Source of the DNA: Corticium candelabrum | Lineage: Eukaryota > Porifera > Homoscleromorpha > Homosclerophorida > Plakinidae | Direction: 5' to 3' | Length of the DNA: 64,000 bases | Assembly (NCBI RefSeq): GCF_963422355.1 | Contig: NC_085100.1 | Coordinates: 4,192,568-4,256,567 of the forward strand | Made by a program: the position numbers and the translations under genes | Notes under the pieces: generated by a model | The model's input: the letters and a program-made list of their open reading frames with translations, nothing else | Told to the model about the DNA's origin: nothing | Database searches by the model: none | In this document: positions 33,314 through 46,035 of the stretch, one piece after another | Layout: every line of letters starts with the position of its first letter | Numbering within the stretch: the first letter of the stretch is position 1

Positions 33314-34295
33314 AGGTGGCCTGCCTGCATACTTAATGGTGTAACTAAAAGTGCTCTACAAGCATTGATTATCAAGATTCTTGAACTCCAGTTGCATTTT
33401 CTGTTGCTCAATCCTTCCTTATATAGTCACAACAAACTCTGGTAACAATTTTCAGTTACCTGTTCATTACTGAGAAAGACCTTTTCCAATCAATCACAGT
33501 AATGCATTATAAATCACTACCATTTGTGGTCACTAGCACTAATCAATAGTAAATACATTAATTAAACTGAAGAAAGTGTAACAACAAAGTTAAAAAAGAT
33601 ACCGCCACCATTTCAAAGCAGTTTTTAAGAAGCAATAGTAAACCATCAGTAGCCATATGTGCCTTCATGATCACTATATCACTATAAACACGTTCCTAGA
33701 TCAAACAAGTTACTACAGGCATGTTTATATACATGTGTCAGACAATCTCTACATCAAGACAAGTTTCCACTTGAAATTTGACTTGTAGATCATGCCGCAA
33801 AGCTGTCTGGTTTGAAGTCATTGAATATATCCAAAATCAGATTATACAGCTAGCAGCATCTCAATTCATCATTGCTGCATTCAATATGCATAACATGTGT
33901 TTCTTTCTGAGAGACAATTAAGGAATGAAAGTAGGAAAAAGAAAAGTAAGTTGCACAGAAGTCAATCCTGTGCTTCAAATGATCTGTTACTTGTATTAAA
34001 ATCAATCGATGTTCATAACTACAAACGTTCGTAAACTGCAGCAAACTCTTATTTCGTAAGAAAAAATGTTTGTAAACTTCCAACAATCAGTCGTGCATCT
34101 TGAACACACCCGTGTGGGTGACAATAAGGCTAAATCTACATCTGGGTAGGTGCCTACCGATGTACTTACTTTGTTCTCATTATGTGTCTGATTTCTTAGC
34201 TTGAAAAAGCCAGTTTGTCATCACTACCCTGAGCTGAGAAAGCCATTTCTGCCCGACCCAAACAATAAAGACGATCATTCAGGCAGCATTGTATG
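33314..34295. other. Intergenic or intronic, nothing recognised
   Basis: AT-rich sequence between the (AC)n array and the element at 34,296. A minus-strand open frame at 33,850-34,086 has no supported function. Confidence 0.4.
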
Positions 34296-34735
34296 TAGCC
34301 TTGCGAGCCAACCCAGGTAATTCTTCTACATTCTGGAGCAGTGGGAAAACTACTCATGATCAATACTGTGAAGAGAGCGGATGCTGCCTTCTCCACCCTA
34401 CAGACATTAATTGAAGTTGTTCAAGAACATCCGGCATTCAGATGCAGCCTCACCACTAGGCAGCAACTTGAGCAAGTGTGCAGCAGCACTACGAGGGTCT
34501 AGCTAAAAGATTCCAGTAACTCTAATTACATCAGGTTACCAACTAATGGAAACAATGTATTTAGGTCAAGTTTCTGACGTGAACATGCACGTCATCAGCT
34601 GATGTACGGATTTGCAACCAAGCCTTCCCTCCATGCGAGCAGTTCCAACTCAAGCACCTCCTCTCACGTGTGAGCAAGTGAACAGTACCTGAAGTCGCAC
34701 AGTGAGCACAAAGGAAGGCTTGGCTCGCAAGGCTA
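34296..34735. mobile_element. MULE-like element with 9 bp target duplication
   Basis: Perfect 16 bp terminal repeats TAGCCTTGCGAGCCAA, flanked by CATTGTATG and CGTTGTATG (8 of 9 identical). Nine-base duplications are characteristic of Mutator-like elements. The interior on the minus strand looks partly coding: CAHCATSGTVHLL, CLSWNCSHGGKAWLQI and SAAAHLLKLLPSGE, perhaps captured exons. The TAGCC end is shared with 35,613 and 37,240. Confidence 0.75.
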
Positions 34736-35471
34736 CGTTGTATGTGCATCCGCATGGATATTTGGGCTACAAAATGTGCATGGATATTTGGGCTACAAAA
34801 TGTGCATGGATATTTGGGCTACAAAAATTAGTAGGCAATATAAGTTTGTAAATTCTTTGCAATTTATGAAATTTACAAAATTAAGTAGGTTACAAACATT
34901 TATTGATTTACAGGACATAAACTTTATCCCATAAAATTCATGTGCTGTACAAATACCATTTTGCCAACTACATGAAACATCAAGAGCTCTAAGTGAAAAC
35001 TTACAATTGTATGGAAGAGAGAAATCCTTCTCTGTATTACTTGAAGCTGCATACAGATGGCCGTATTTGCCAAATCCACGTTTGTCCGTTTCGTCAGCAA
35101 ATGTTCTGTCTGTCTCATCCTATGTAAACAGCAATGCAACAAATCGTTAAGTAATAAACAAGATGATTTTTATATATCCTACTCAAGTTAACGTCAAATG
35201 TCTAATCAGTTACTAGTAGATTGTGCAAGCCTTCATTCAACACAAGCACTTCCAGATTAGGTCATACTACACTCTATTGTTCTTTCAGGAGTAATTCCAG
35301 TTTAAGAAACAAACAGCCATTTACCCACCCACCCCACAAACAACAAGTTTTGTTTATGTAAAATGTCGATAAATACGGACAGCCCCTAAAATCTTTTTTA
35401 CACAAGCAAATACATGCATACAATGACCAAATACCTCCTCTCCATCAAGCTCTTCTAGAATGCTAGGCATT
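34407..35471 (-). other. Candidate 3' exons downstream of the TAF1C-like gene
   Basis: Three minus-strand pieces look like exons: 35435-35471 (MPSILEELDGEE), 35005-35119 (DETDRTFADETDKRG to FSLPYN) and 34407-34498 (PRSAAAHLLKLLPSG to stop TAA). The last two join in phase. However the last lies inside the element at 34,296-34,735, and the phase into 35,471 from the exon at 37,998 does not fit without another exon. They may be the end of the TAF1C-like gene, another gene, or captured sequence. Confidence 0.3.
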
Positions 35472-35612
35472 CTAATTTGCACCTCCACTCAGTCACATTT
35501 ATTAGAACACACAAAGTTACAAAGTATTCACTCCATTCAAGCCAGACAATAACAATGAATAGCTTATGAGCAACTGCATGCACAAGTACCTAGCCAAAAC
35601 AGGTGTCTGTTG

Positions 35613-35755
35613 TAGCCTCGAAAGCCAGGCTCTTCCACGCAGTCGCTAAACCCATAAAAACTTTAACGCACGTAAATCATGCAAGGAGGAAAGGTTATGC
35701 TGGAATTGCTCCAGCATGAGAAGAGCTGTGCAGGAGAGCATGGCTTGCGAGACTA
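35613..35755. mobile_element. Short element with TAGCCTCG-type ends
   Basis: The ends are TAGCCTCGAAAGCCAGGCTC and, on the other strand, TAGTCTCGCAAGCCATGCTC, 17 of 20 matching. Only the inner four bases of a possible 9 bp target duplication agree. It is related by its ends to the elements at 34,296 and 37,240. Confidence 0.6.
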
Positions 35756-36130
35756 CACTCGTTGCATGTCCATATTGTTCACTTTCATGGACCCCAAGAC
35801 AATACACAATAGTTATAATTCACAATTTCTTTGCAATTTGAACAATATTACAATGACCTTCTTAAACTACATCTCTATGGCTCCAAGATCACTATATGTA
35901 AAGTACCTCACTGTCAGCGTAATTACAATATTTATTACATATACACCATTCACAATTGTAAATAGACACAGAAGAATTTGAACGCAAAGAAAAAATTATT
36001 ATAGATAGTCAGTTGATCAGTAACTACCGGTAAGTTTTCCACTTGATTGGTACTAAAAACCGTTGAGTAAATGAATAGACAAGCAGTGCTAAACCCTCGG
36101 CTGGTGTACATGCACACCACATGGCACTAA

Positions 36131-36316
36131 AGCACGGTTCACAGTAAGACGCTGATGCCGACATTAACGCTGATGCTGATGCTGAAATAGAAATAAATCC
36201 TATTCCAGCATCAGCATCAGCGTCAGCGTCAACATCAAAGGATGCCACCTGTGTCGAGGCGGTGTCTTTGATGTTGACACTCAGCTGAGCGTCAGTGTCA
36301 ATACTGTGAACCGGGC
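36131..36316. mobile_element. MITE with internal GCTGAT repeats, TAA-flanked
   Basis: Ends AGCACGGTTCACAGTA and, on the other strand, AGCCCGGTTCACAGTA, flanked by TAA on each side. A TAA target fits PIF/Harbinger elements. The interior has GATGCT/AGCGTC hexamer repeats in both orientations. Confidence 0.7.
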
Positions 36317-37239
36317 TTAAGACATGTGTACAGTGTAAGGCACCTGAGGCAAGAGGCACAAACACTCATGAATTTGACACCATTGAAATCCCCTCTGTTA
36401 TTACACCTAGTGTATTTACACAGCTATCCGTCTAACGGCAATTTGGTTGTCTTAATGAGGTGACTCCAGAGCCGCCGAGAAACATTAATGTGGGAAAACA
36501 TGCATCTGCACATGTAGATTAGGCGTCTCTGTTTGCTCGGACTTTGGATAGTGTAACAAAATGAATAGAGTACTTACAGGTCAGTCGCTTCGTCTATGTA
36601 TCGTATATGTGTTACTCTTTTGATACTCACCTTACTCTATTGTATACAGCTACTGACGTTGTGTTCGCACACTCTCTACTCTACAGTCAGTGTTCAATAT
36701 TAGTAAAAAGTTCAATAACTCTTTACTAATTACCATATAGTCCAAAAACAGATGCTGTCACTGGTACAGCACGTCTATTTCCTAAAAGTGAGCTGACATG
36801 GCGTGATCCAACTGGTTAGGCAGTGCAGTACAACTTGGCTTTAACTCGGCTCGGCTCAACTCAAGTTCACATAAAGTTTTGATTTGAAAAGTCAATCCCT
36901 GCCGATCTAGTTGAAAGTGTTCGTGTAAACATGATGTAAATCTAATGGCATCCAACATGCAACTGTCTGCAAGGCCAGCTTGCTTTTGTCAAACTTCTGA
37001 GATAGACAATCATGCAAGCCATGCAATATGAAAAGAATTCTCACAACCAGAAACAAGTGGATTCATTAAAACGAGAGCCTTAATCTCAGGGTGCCATTGA
37101 TTGCAAAACAGCAAAATTAATCAAGTGACTTCACACAGTTTCATAGAACAATAACGTTGCAATCATAGTCCCAATTTACTGCTCTCTTTAACTACTATTG
37201 ATAGACCAAACACAGGTAGAAATGTTGTAATATCTTCTC

Positions 37240-37994
37240 TAGCCTCGTACCCAGGCCCTCTTGTGCGCCCGGAGAAGAGGGCCTGGTACACGTTGTATTC
37301 GCATGGGCACATAAATTAGAAGAAAATCGTGGTAATGTATGTACGCATGTGGAACCGACGTTGTTTAGAATCTCAAGCCGATAATGTCACGCGCAATAAG
37401 ACCCAATTTGGCAAATGGTGAATGAAGGCAGAGCTTCTGGTTTTGATACAGCATTGCACTACGCTCTAGGCAAGCTTAGGCTGTGTAATGTAGAGCTGAA
37501 GGAGCAGCAGCGTGTTGTCCTAGAGCAAATCTACAATGGAAACAACGTGTTTGTCTGGCTTCCTACAGGATACAGTAAATCGCTGTGCTATCAACGAGAG
37601 ATAGAAATCCCAAAAATAAGCTGCAACTTCTGCTGCAGTCCTTCTCGGTACGCAAACACTGTAAACAACCTGACTGTACAAGTAGAGATCGCGGAAAGAC
37701 AAACGCGACACTCCAAACAACTGCCACGATAAACAAGGTCAATACTTTAGCTAAACAGCGTCTAATTGAATCACTTGACCTTGGGTCCAGATCTAGGGCT
37801 TCATCACTACTGAACACGGATGCTGTTTCACTGTCGATTGCGTGCAAAATTATCGGCTCGAGATTCTAAACAACGTTGGTTCCGCATGCATGCTTACATT
37901 ACCACGATTTCCTTCTAATTTGTGCACGCATGCGAATACAACATGTACCAGGCCCTCTTCTCCGGGCGCGCAAGAGGGCCTGAGTACGAGGCTA
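37240..37994. mobile_element. Pack-MULE-like element carrying a RecQ-like helicase start
   Basis: 755 bp. The first and last about 160 bp are inverted repeats (about 90% identical by eye) starting TAGCCTCGTACCCAGGCCCT. Each terminal repeat contains its own hairpin (CAGGCCCTCTT and AAGAGGGCCTG around a GC-rich loop). The flanks TATCTTCTC and TACCTTCTC match at 8 of 9 positions. The centre holds the helicase fragment at 37,415-37,732. Long TIRs, a 9 bp target duplication and a captured gene fragment together fit a non-autonomous Mutator-like element. Confidence 0.85.
37415..37732 (+). pseudogene. RecQ-like helicase N-terminal fragment inside the TIR element
   Basis: The plus strand reads a RecQ-type start: LKEQQRVVLEQIYNGNNVF followed by the Walker A region LPTGYSKSLCYQ. 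In active RecQ helicases this is PTGxGKSxCYQ, so the Lys-preceding Gly is changed to Ser. After CYQ the resemblance ends and unrelated residues run to the stop, so the DEAH box, helicase C and RQC domains are absent. The first codons overlap the left terminal repeat. It cannot be an active helicase. Confidence 0.75.
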
Positions 37995-37997
37995 TAC

Positions 37998-40900
37998 CTT
38001 CTCCTGCTGCTCCACCTCAGTAATCCACTCTTCAATATCACCACAAAGATGTTCTTGCCAACAGGTTCTTTCACCACAATCTTCCAATTGCGTGTACGAG
38101 TCAAGCGACCTGATACCATACTCTAAATGCTGATAAAACAGATCTCCTCGATCTGACAGCTAAGAATTGCAAGCATCAAAGCTACAGCAATCATGGTCAA
38201 TAAAATACTAATGGCTGAACTGACTTGCAATATCGTGCTGAAACCAGAAGTGTCATTGGCATCTCTTCCTATCATCTGCATGCCAAACAATGGTGCCATT
38301 ACTCTTTTATAAACAGCTGAGTTGAGTAATGGTAATCTCATCTTTCCAGGCCAATCACTATAAAACATTTAGCTCTACATACAAACAACAAAAGTAAATA
38401 AACAGATCAACAAACATGCAAACAAATGACAATCGTAACAACACCAAGTAGAAATATCTAATTTCACAGATCAAATCTGGTTAGAACAGAGATTGTTTAA
38501 AAGTCATATTGAAAGTCAACACGTCAAATTTTAAAAAAACTTGTGCATTCTTAGAGAGTTAGGATACACATGCATTCTGCACAGTAACATACCTGTACTT
38601 TCCAATAGGAAAGTAAATCCCAGACTGAGCAGGTAATCTTGCTGATTTTCCACCATTCAATATACTCAAGCTACTGCCTCCATCCAACTGAACATCAACT
38701 CCATCTTCATATAAAACATAACAAACAAGCCATTCCCAGCAAGTCATAAACATACGCCTTTACCTCTATAAGTCAACATGACCGCCTCTGCTGGATTGCT
38801 TGAACCGAGTAAAATAGCATGTATGATAGTCAAGACAACATGTGCAACATGATTTCATCACTAACTTCGTGCACAGATCACACACGTCTAGTACTAAGAG
38901 GATATGATAGCAGCCAGTTGAACTGTCACCTTCATGTACAGTTTGGACTTCCAGAAAACAAGGAGCTCTCTGCAGACCATGATCCCATAGTAGAAGCTGA
39001 CACAACACAACACAACACAAATGATTACCTGACAAGTTTCAATTACAACTAACTGATCAATGTAAATTAATATTCATCGATCAAAGCCATTCCTACATGT
39101 ATTCCATAAAAATTCCTGTTCTGCTTCACTCTCATACCAATAAATAACTTAATTAAGAACAAACAACAAAAACAAAAACAACAACAGTAACCAACCAAAC
39201 ATTATCAACATTACAAGTGTCTCTCGAGTGTTGGTTACTAATGCATCATATATCAGTATCATGCCAAGTTGGTTTAGAAAACACAACATATCAATCAACT
39301 AAACAGCTAGAGCAAGTTCCAAGTCAGCATCTCAACCACTAGACACTGTAAGTCAATAGTAAAGATAGTGACAGTAACTTGATTTTCAATTAGCATTAAC
39401 AAAATTAGCTACAGTTGGTCTCACCAAACAACAATAAATTTACCACACTCATACAATGATGATTAAACAAACACATTGTGGTGTCATGTCACAAGAGAGG
39501 CAGCAAACTCTTGTCCATCTCTAAACTTGTATAGCATCAGCTCATTTAAAATTCTAAAACTTAAAAGGAACAGCGAAAGAATGTTTATTCTGTGCCAAGA
39601 ACAGCACGTTGTACTTTGCTCATGTTCTGAAGTTTGTTTTTGCTAAGATTCTTGTTTGTTGTGTCTGTCCTCTACTTAAATTGCTGTGTTTTAATGTTTT
39701 AAAGATATGTAACAAATACAAATGTTCAAGAACCCAATCATTCTAGCTTCCAGTGCCAAAACTATCTCCCTTTGAGCTGGTTCAACTCATCTTTACAAAA
39801 TACACTTTTAGTGTCCAAGAAATTGTAATTATTAGCATTAGTGCTTCTATCCTTCTACTTAGAACTAAAAATAAGATGTAGAACGTAGATAACTATTACC
39901 ATTGACATACAGCACTGCAAACAAGTACATCACCAAAAAAACAAAAGTAAATACTGACCGGTTGAGATGGAAAGCGTTCATCTACTAAAGCTATGTGCTT
40001 CTTTGTAGCAAACAGAACACAAAACTGTCGCAGCAGTTGTGACTGCAACACTGACACGTTCTTCATCACATCTGGACTTGATGATAACAACTGTAGACTT
40101 GAATTTGATGTCTACTCATCAATCAGTCACATCCATGTAGAAGCCAACAACATACTTTGAATTCTCATGCAGCTAACCCTGCAGTCAATTTTTTCTACAA
40201 GTCTCCTAGTAGCCATCCAAATCTGTCTAGGATGAGCAGAAAAGTAACACTGAGTCCACTTCTCATCATATCCTACTAACACAGGATCGTAAGTTCTCAC
40301 AGTCTGTAAGCTGCAATCCACAAAAACAAATTACAATAATCAGAAACTGCATAGTAAAGGCTAACCTTGACTCAGGAGACCACAAGTACAACCCTTCTCT
40401 TGCAGTAGAGATAACAGCATCTCCAAAAATGTGAGGACTAACAAACATATAAGTTTTTAACACAGCCAATGTGAGAGCACAAACGTAAAGTGTCGTTTAA
40501 GTGACTCTATAACATTGTACTACAACTTTATACAATACTAATCACAATCCATCAAAAACAGTCACTACAACAACAAATATTGTCAAACATGAGACAGTCA
40601 AACAAGAATTAGCAGAGCCAGCAACTAAACTAGCACACACCAACAGTCCATTGCAACTAAACTAGACTTTAACAAAATAGATTATCTGATTTGACATCAA
40701 GCATCTTACCAATAAATCATTCCATCAAACATAAATATCTACCACACTGACAGTGACAGTTACTTAAAGGTGCCCGCTCATGAATTCACGTGCACGTGCA
40801 GACACACCCATGCAAACTTGAAATCACGTCTTTATCCAAACATTTACCCTTTACCAGTTTGAGATAACTTGCTGTTAAACGACAAAGCAATTTCTCAATT

Positions 40901-43900
40901 TTTACCTTGTTACACGTGACCTAAAAATGAGTCTGGAACTTCGAGGCTAGTAGCTATCATGTAGATAGATGCACAATCCACATTGTCGACGACATCTGGC
41001 TCTTCTACTTTCACGCTCCAAGTTTCGGATGCCATCATGATAGTACGACAATGCTCTGGTTTCCACCAATTTCCGGGTCACGTACAAGAAGAAAACAATA
41101 GAGAAAGCGCTTTGTTGTTCAACAGCAAACTATTTCACGATGGTAAATCATTAAAATGGTAAATGTGTGGATAAAAAACCTAATATACTTGCTGTTTGCT
41201 TTCTCAAATGTCAAGTACAAAGAGCAAAACTGCCGTGCCGAACAAGAACATGATTCGCCTTTCTCTATATACTAGGAATAAAGACTGCATGTCATAGAAC
41301 GTGGTGCACTCTAAGATGTTCCCTTGTTCTGCTTCATTATGACACAACGATTTCAAGTTTGCATGGGTGTGTCTGTGCATGCGGGGTGAATCGTGAGTGG
41401 GCACCTTTAACAAAGTACAAGTACAGATGCTACAGCAGTATCCAAAACAAAGCAAATTTCACATTAAGTCAACAACAAAGAAATGCTCTTACTCCACTAT
41501 CCTGCACACCTAAAGCTGCTAAAGGTGCAAAGATGCTACTGTATAGGTGCAGAAACATGCCAGAAAAATGTCTACTAAACAATGTATGTACCAAAAAGAC
41601 AAAATAGTAATATAACATTCAAACAATATCACCAAATTTGAACAATAATCAGTTCACCTCATTGAAACGTGCATCAATCTAGATTTTGATTTGAGAGCTC
41701 CAAATGGTGAAATAAGGTCAGAGTCTAATATGTGAGTATCATTAATGTCCTATTCACCAAACATATAAGCCACATCGCACAACACAATGCCTTTTAGCTT
41801 AATTATCATACCTCAAATTCAGCCATGTATTCCTCGTGTGCTTGTGTCATCTGTTTACAAGAAGGACCCTAAAAATAAATCACTCACACTTAATACCAAA
41901 CGAGCATCTTATTATATAATCTACAAGCAGCTAAATCACTTAAATCTTACCAATTAATACATGACTTCTAATACATGCTAAAAACTCTTGCTTAATCAAA
42001 CACTCAGTATTTGAACAACAAACACACCAAACCTTAAAAACTGAATCAAATGCATGCACACAAATTGAAACTGAGCATAGGTGCAACAAAGGTTAGCAAT
42101 CACTACTGTCTGTATGAGCCATTACTAATGTAAACAATGAATTCAAGCAGCAATCATAATGCTCACTATTGGTTAGTCTTTGTAATGATTTACACACAAA
42201 CTAGTTAACTTGAAATCAACAAAGGCCAAGGACTGGGCTATTCTTTCACTTTGTAATACAAACGACTGATAATCAGATCATCACACAACTCATCTGCAAG
42301 TTTACAAGTAACAAGCACAAGTTAAGTATATTGACTAACAGCAAGTTTGCCAAGAACCTGTTTTACATTCAAAACAATAATCTTTTTGCATACAAAATCA
42401 ATGATATGAAATGGGCAATAGTTGAACTCAGTCAAAGCTATGACACAAATAATGAGTCATTAATTCCTACCTCATTACCTTTCCCTGCATAACAAAATGA
42501 TGCAACATAAATGACAATTTGCCTTTACCTTAAAGAAAGAGCATCCGTAGTCGGTCCGTACACCAATAACTCCTACACAGCAAACCCACTTGACACCTCA
42601 CAAGTAAACTCTAACCTGTACTCACTACTAAGCGCCTGAAATTCTACATAACGTAACATATACACATTGTCTACTGTCAAAATCAAGAACAACATAGTAG
42701 CAAGTATCTGTATGGCATAAACAACAACTAAAGTCCACTGATAACTTCTTCAAACCTCCAACTATTAAGTGCTACTACCAAACAAAATGGTCATAAGCAG
42801 CTTAGCTTTCTTGTAATTTGTAAATGACCGATGTTTGTAAGAGTTATTTCTGGTATACTTTAGCAAGACCATATAATTCAGTTTTCCAATACCAAAAAAG
42901 GTTGTGAATAGCAAACACAAAACTTTTAGTTAGTTGGCTTCAAGTAGTTTTCGTGTGTTTTGCATTTGCATAGACAAGCCTGAGGACTTAAGTCAAATGC
43001 AAAAATCTAAAAGGTAACTTCAATTAACAAAAAAATTAGTACAAAAGTTGCCTCTAAGTGTACCACATACAAACAAGAGTGAGTTGTATATCTTGTATAT
43101 GAATCAGTTCATGCATTTCTACGCTGGAAAATGACGTCATCTGAGTAGAACTCACCTACAGTAGATGCCATTTCACAAATGAAAAAATGCCTAGAAGTTG
43201 TCAAGCCTAATACCAACTTCCAGACATATGCAATACACACTAAGAGTTAGCCCCAGTAGAAAAATTGACAATTGTTCTAGGTTATAAGCCAGCAAATTAG
43301 ACATTCTAAAACTTCACCAACTACAGCATGACAAAACCATCAAAATCATCTGATCCATAATTACTAAATGCCTACAGCACCAAACTGTATACTACAAATT
43401 AATGACTTCAACTTACTTGCATCAGCAACTTCTGTAGAATTGATTTGATGTATCTCCCAACCCGTTTCCCACTTCTGGTGAGTAACTAGCTTCCATTTCT
43501 GTAACCCGGTGTTAGGGATACCTTCTTCAATACCAGATCGACTGTCTGAGTCGCTGTCTATGCCAGAAGTTGACTGGTTTGACTCACTACTCTCACTCAA
43601 AGGGCTCTCACAACATTCGCTACATAGCAATGACACATCTACACAAAAAAAACAAGTTAAAGACTTCAAGTTGTCAGTTTGGCTCTGCAATGCCAATCAT
43701 CCATGTAAATACATATCTCTTCTTCGAAGTCAAGGTTCTTAAACCTGAAATAGTTCACTAGTGCAATACGTAAGCCTCAATCTACTACAGTACTAGTATA
43801 TATTCTTCATGTGTAATGTTTTAAATACTACAATGACAATGGCTCTTTCATTCTCTGCCAAAACAACAGGAAGTGCACAGGTATCATTGTATTATAAATT

Positions 43901-44933
43901 TTTCTACATTTAATTAAGGTAACCATAAAGATGTACAAAATCCAAGATTAGAACTTAGCATTGCCCACAAAAATGCTGTCTACCAATGTTTTCGCAATGG
44001 TAACCCAACTTTTTAATGCCATCTTTGTGTACAAATCAGTTTTATCACATTCACCAACATATATAGCTCCACGCTGCGGTCCCAAGTCACAATCAGGTTG
44101 CATTTACCTAAAGCAAGCACTGCTCATTCTACAAACCTATAAAATAGAGATGACATGAATGAATAGATTCACATGATCATCAATAATGTAGTAAAGAAAG
44201 CTAAAGCATCAAATCAATCACTGGTGACAAGTTATTAATTCCATCTAATCGATAGAATTAATAAGCTAGAACAAGATTTATACCACATGAAGACTTTCCT
44301 TTTTATACGAGACGTTATACTTCATTAATTAATAACTACCCACAGTCATACCCACAGTCATACATACCATCTATACCAAGAATGAATCATTGCTCATAGT
44401 AATAATTTGTAGTTAACAAAGATTAAATACCCTTTCCATGCACTTTGTTGTAGTAGTGAAGTCAATAAAATAAAAAAAATCAAATTGAATGTCAAATTAA
44501 CTACGAAGTCAAGAAAACTGCATCACAGTAACTCAATTACTATAGGTGACCACTTACTAATACAGCTCATGTTATTTCCTGTGGGATGCACAACTAATCC
44601 TGCACAGCCACTGTCTCTTGGACCAGAGAATGCAGTCAAACAATTTCCAAGAAGTTTGTCGTTCCCATTCTGTTCAAGATTGCATATGTGATGAAAGGAA
44701 TAGTATAAGTGTCAACTGACTAATAGAAGCAAACATACTACTATATACTAAGTATATTACAAACAAACAACAATGACAATAATGCACTGTGATAGATACA
44801 GACAAGCATGAAAACATGCAAGCAGACAGATACACAGACAGACAAACACACATTGTGACAATCAGAGGAACAGACAGATAAGCAAACAGAGACAGATGAC
44901 AAAGACAGTTCAGACAAACAATCAGACATATAA

Positions 44934-44972
<39 letters not shown>

Positions 44973-45408
44973 GTAAAACAGCCAAACAAACTGAAAGACA
45001 GACCAACAGATAACAGATCGAAAGACAACAAACAAATAGAAAAATAACCAGACAAACAGAAACAGACAAACACCATAGCACAAAACTAAAACATATACAA
45101 ACTGAACAGAGACAATGAACCACACTATCTACCAAATATACACTGTACAGTCATCATATCATACCAACAGATGTTGTCGCTGTGCTAGCATTACAGGAGT
45201 CACCAAATCTGACCACTCATCACTTGTAAGATAAAACTCTGGATGATTTGGATATGTCAACAATTCCGAAATCTGCAACAAAGAACCTACACTTTCATGC
45301 ATACAAACCAACTAGAGTAACATACAGTAGGCAATATATCACATTTCTCGACATCTCTAACAGTATGGCCACTGAAATCCTCAAGATTACGCCTCAAAAA
45401 TGCCAATG
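37998..45408 (-). CDS. TAF1C: TAF1C-like RNA polymerase I (SL1/TIF-IB) subunit
   Basis: Many exons, including 45326-45408, 45175-45272, 44558-44669, 43417-43638, 42529-42572, 41812-41868, 41658-41749, 40366-40437, 40178-40310, 39959-40098, 38895-38996, 38592-38704, 38224-38358 and 37998-38159. Family features in order: GLVVHPTGNN, GVRTDYGCSFFK (human AVRSDYHCAVWK), SPHIFGDAVISTAREGLYLW (human SPHLPGELAICS..CLW), FSAHPRQIW, IALVDERFPSQP, LLLWDHGLQRAP, and ILQLSDRGDLFYQHL (human LFQLSAAGDVFYQQL). TAF1C is part of the selectivity factor that recruits Pol I to rDNA promoters. A Ser/Asp-rich insert (SESSESNQSTSGIDSDSDS) lies in the exon 43417-43638. The start codon is not found upstream of 45,408, and the 3' end beyond 37,998 is uncertain. 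Identity rests on a chain of short motifs. Confidence 0.68.
40768..41406. mobile_element. TTAA-flanked element in a TAF1C-like intron
   Basis: Bounded by TTAA at 40764-40767 and 41407-41410. Terminal repeats AGGTGCCCGCTCATGAATTC and, on the other strand, AGGTGCCCACTCACGATTCA. 639 bp. A minus-strand ATG frame near 41,037 (ASETWSVKVEEPDVVDNV) ends within 45 codons and has no recognised domain. Confidence 0.8.
44937..44974. repeat. (CAGA)n microsatellite
   Basis: About nine perfect CAGA units inside a wider CAGA/CAAA-rich tract at 44,800-45,080, in a TAF1C-like intron. Confidence 0.95.
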
Positions 45409-46035
45409 CTACAACAAATAATATAATTGAAAATCTCGCATACATACATAATGGCATAGACACAGTCTATACTTCACAGGTATATATACATAATACAACT
45501 CCTCAATAAAAGTTGTTCAGAAATGAGGCAATACAAAGCTAGTGTCTCAGACAGTACTGCATAATCATTGATTCTAAGACTAGCTTGTCATTCCCTATTC
45601 TATATCTATAACTTTTCTAGTCGTATTGTCATAACGAATGAAAGAAAGATGCAAAAGACCATGTTTGACTACTGTCGACATACACCATCCCTCTCACTTT
45701 GCACTGCTGCAGAAGCTGGTATGCACAATAATACATCCACACTCACACTGTATTGAAACTTTACTATCTACAGTAGCATATGGGTGTGATCAGCAAACAT
45801 GTGATGGTGTTAAACAAGACAGGCCCTAAAGAATTAGACAAACCACAGTCGAGTCTGAATCCGGAGCGACTCCGGTCAGTAGCCCACTCCCCCAAAGCGT
45901 CTCGTGAACTGTACGTAGCACTAGGTGCCGACTGCTCCTGCCACCGACCCTAGACAGAATAGAAGCCAATGCTAGCACCCCACAAATTTGTCTCAACTCC
46001 TATTGGCAACACCAGCAAAGGTAGTGAACAAAATA

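Noticed and set aside
44674-45135. Open frame rich in CLSVCLSVC
   Set aside because: Antisense translation of the CAGA-rich microsatellite tract in an intron.
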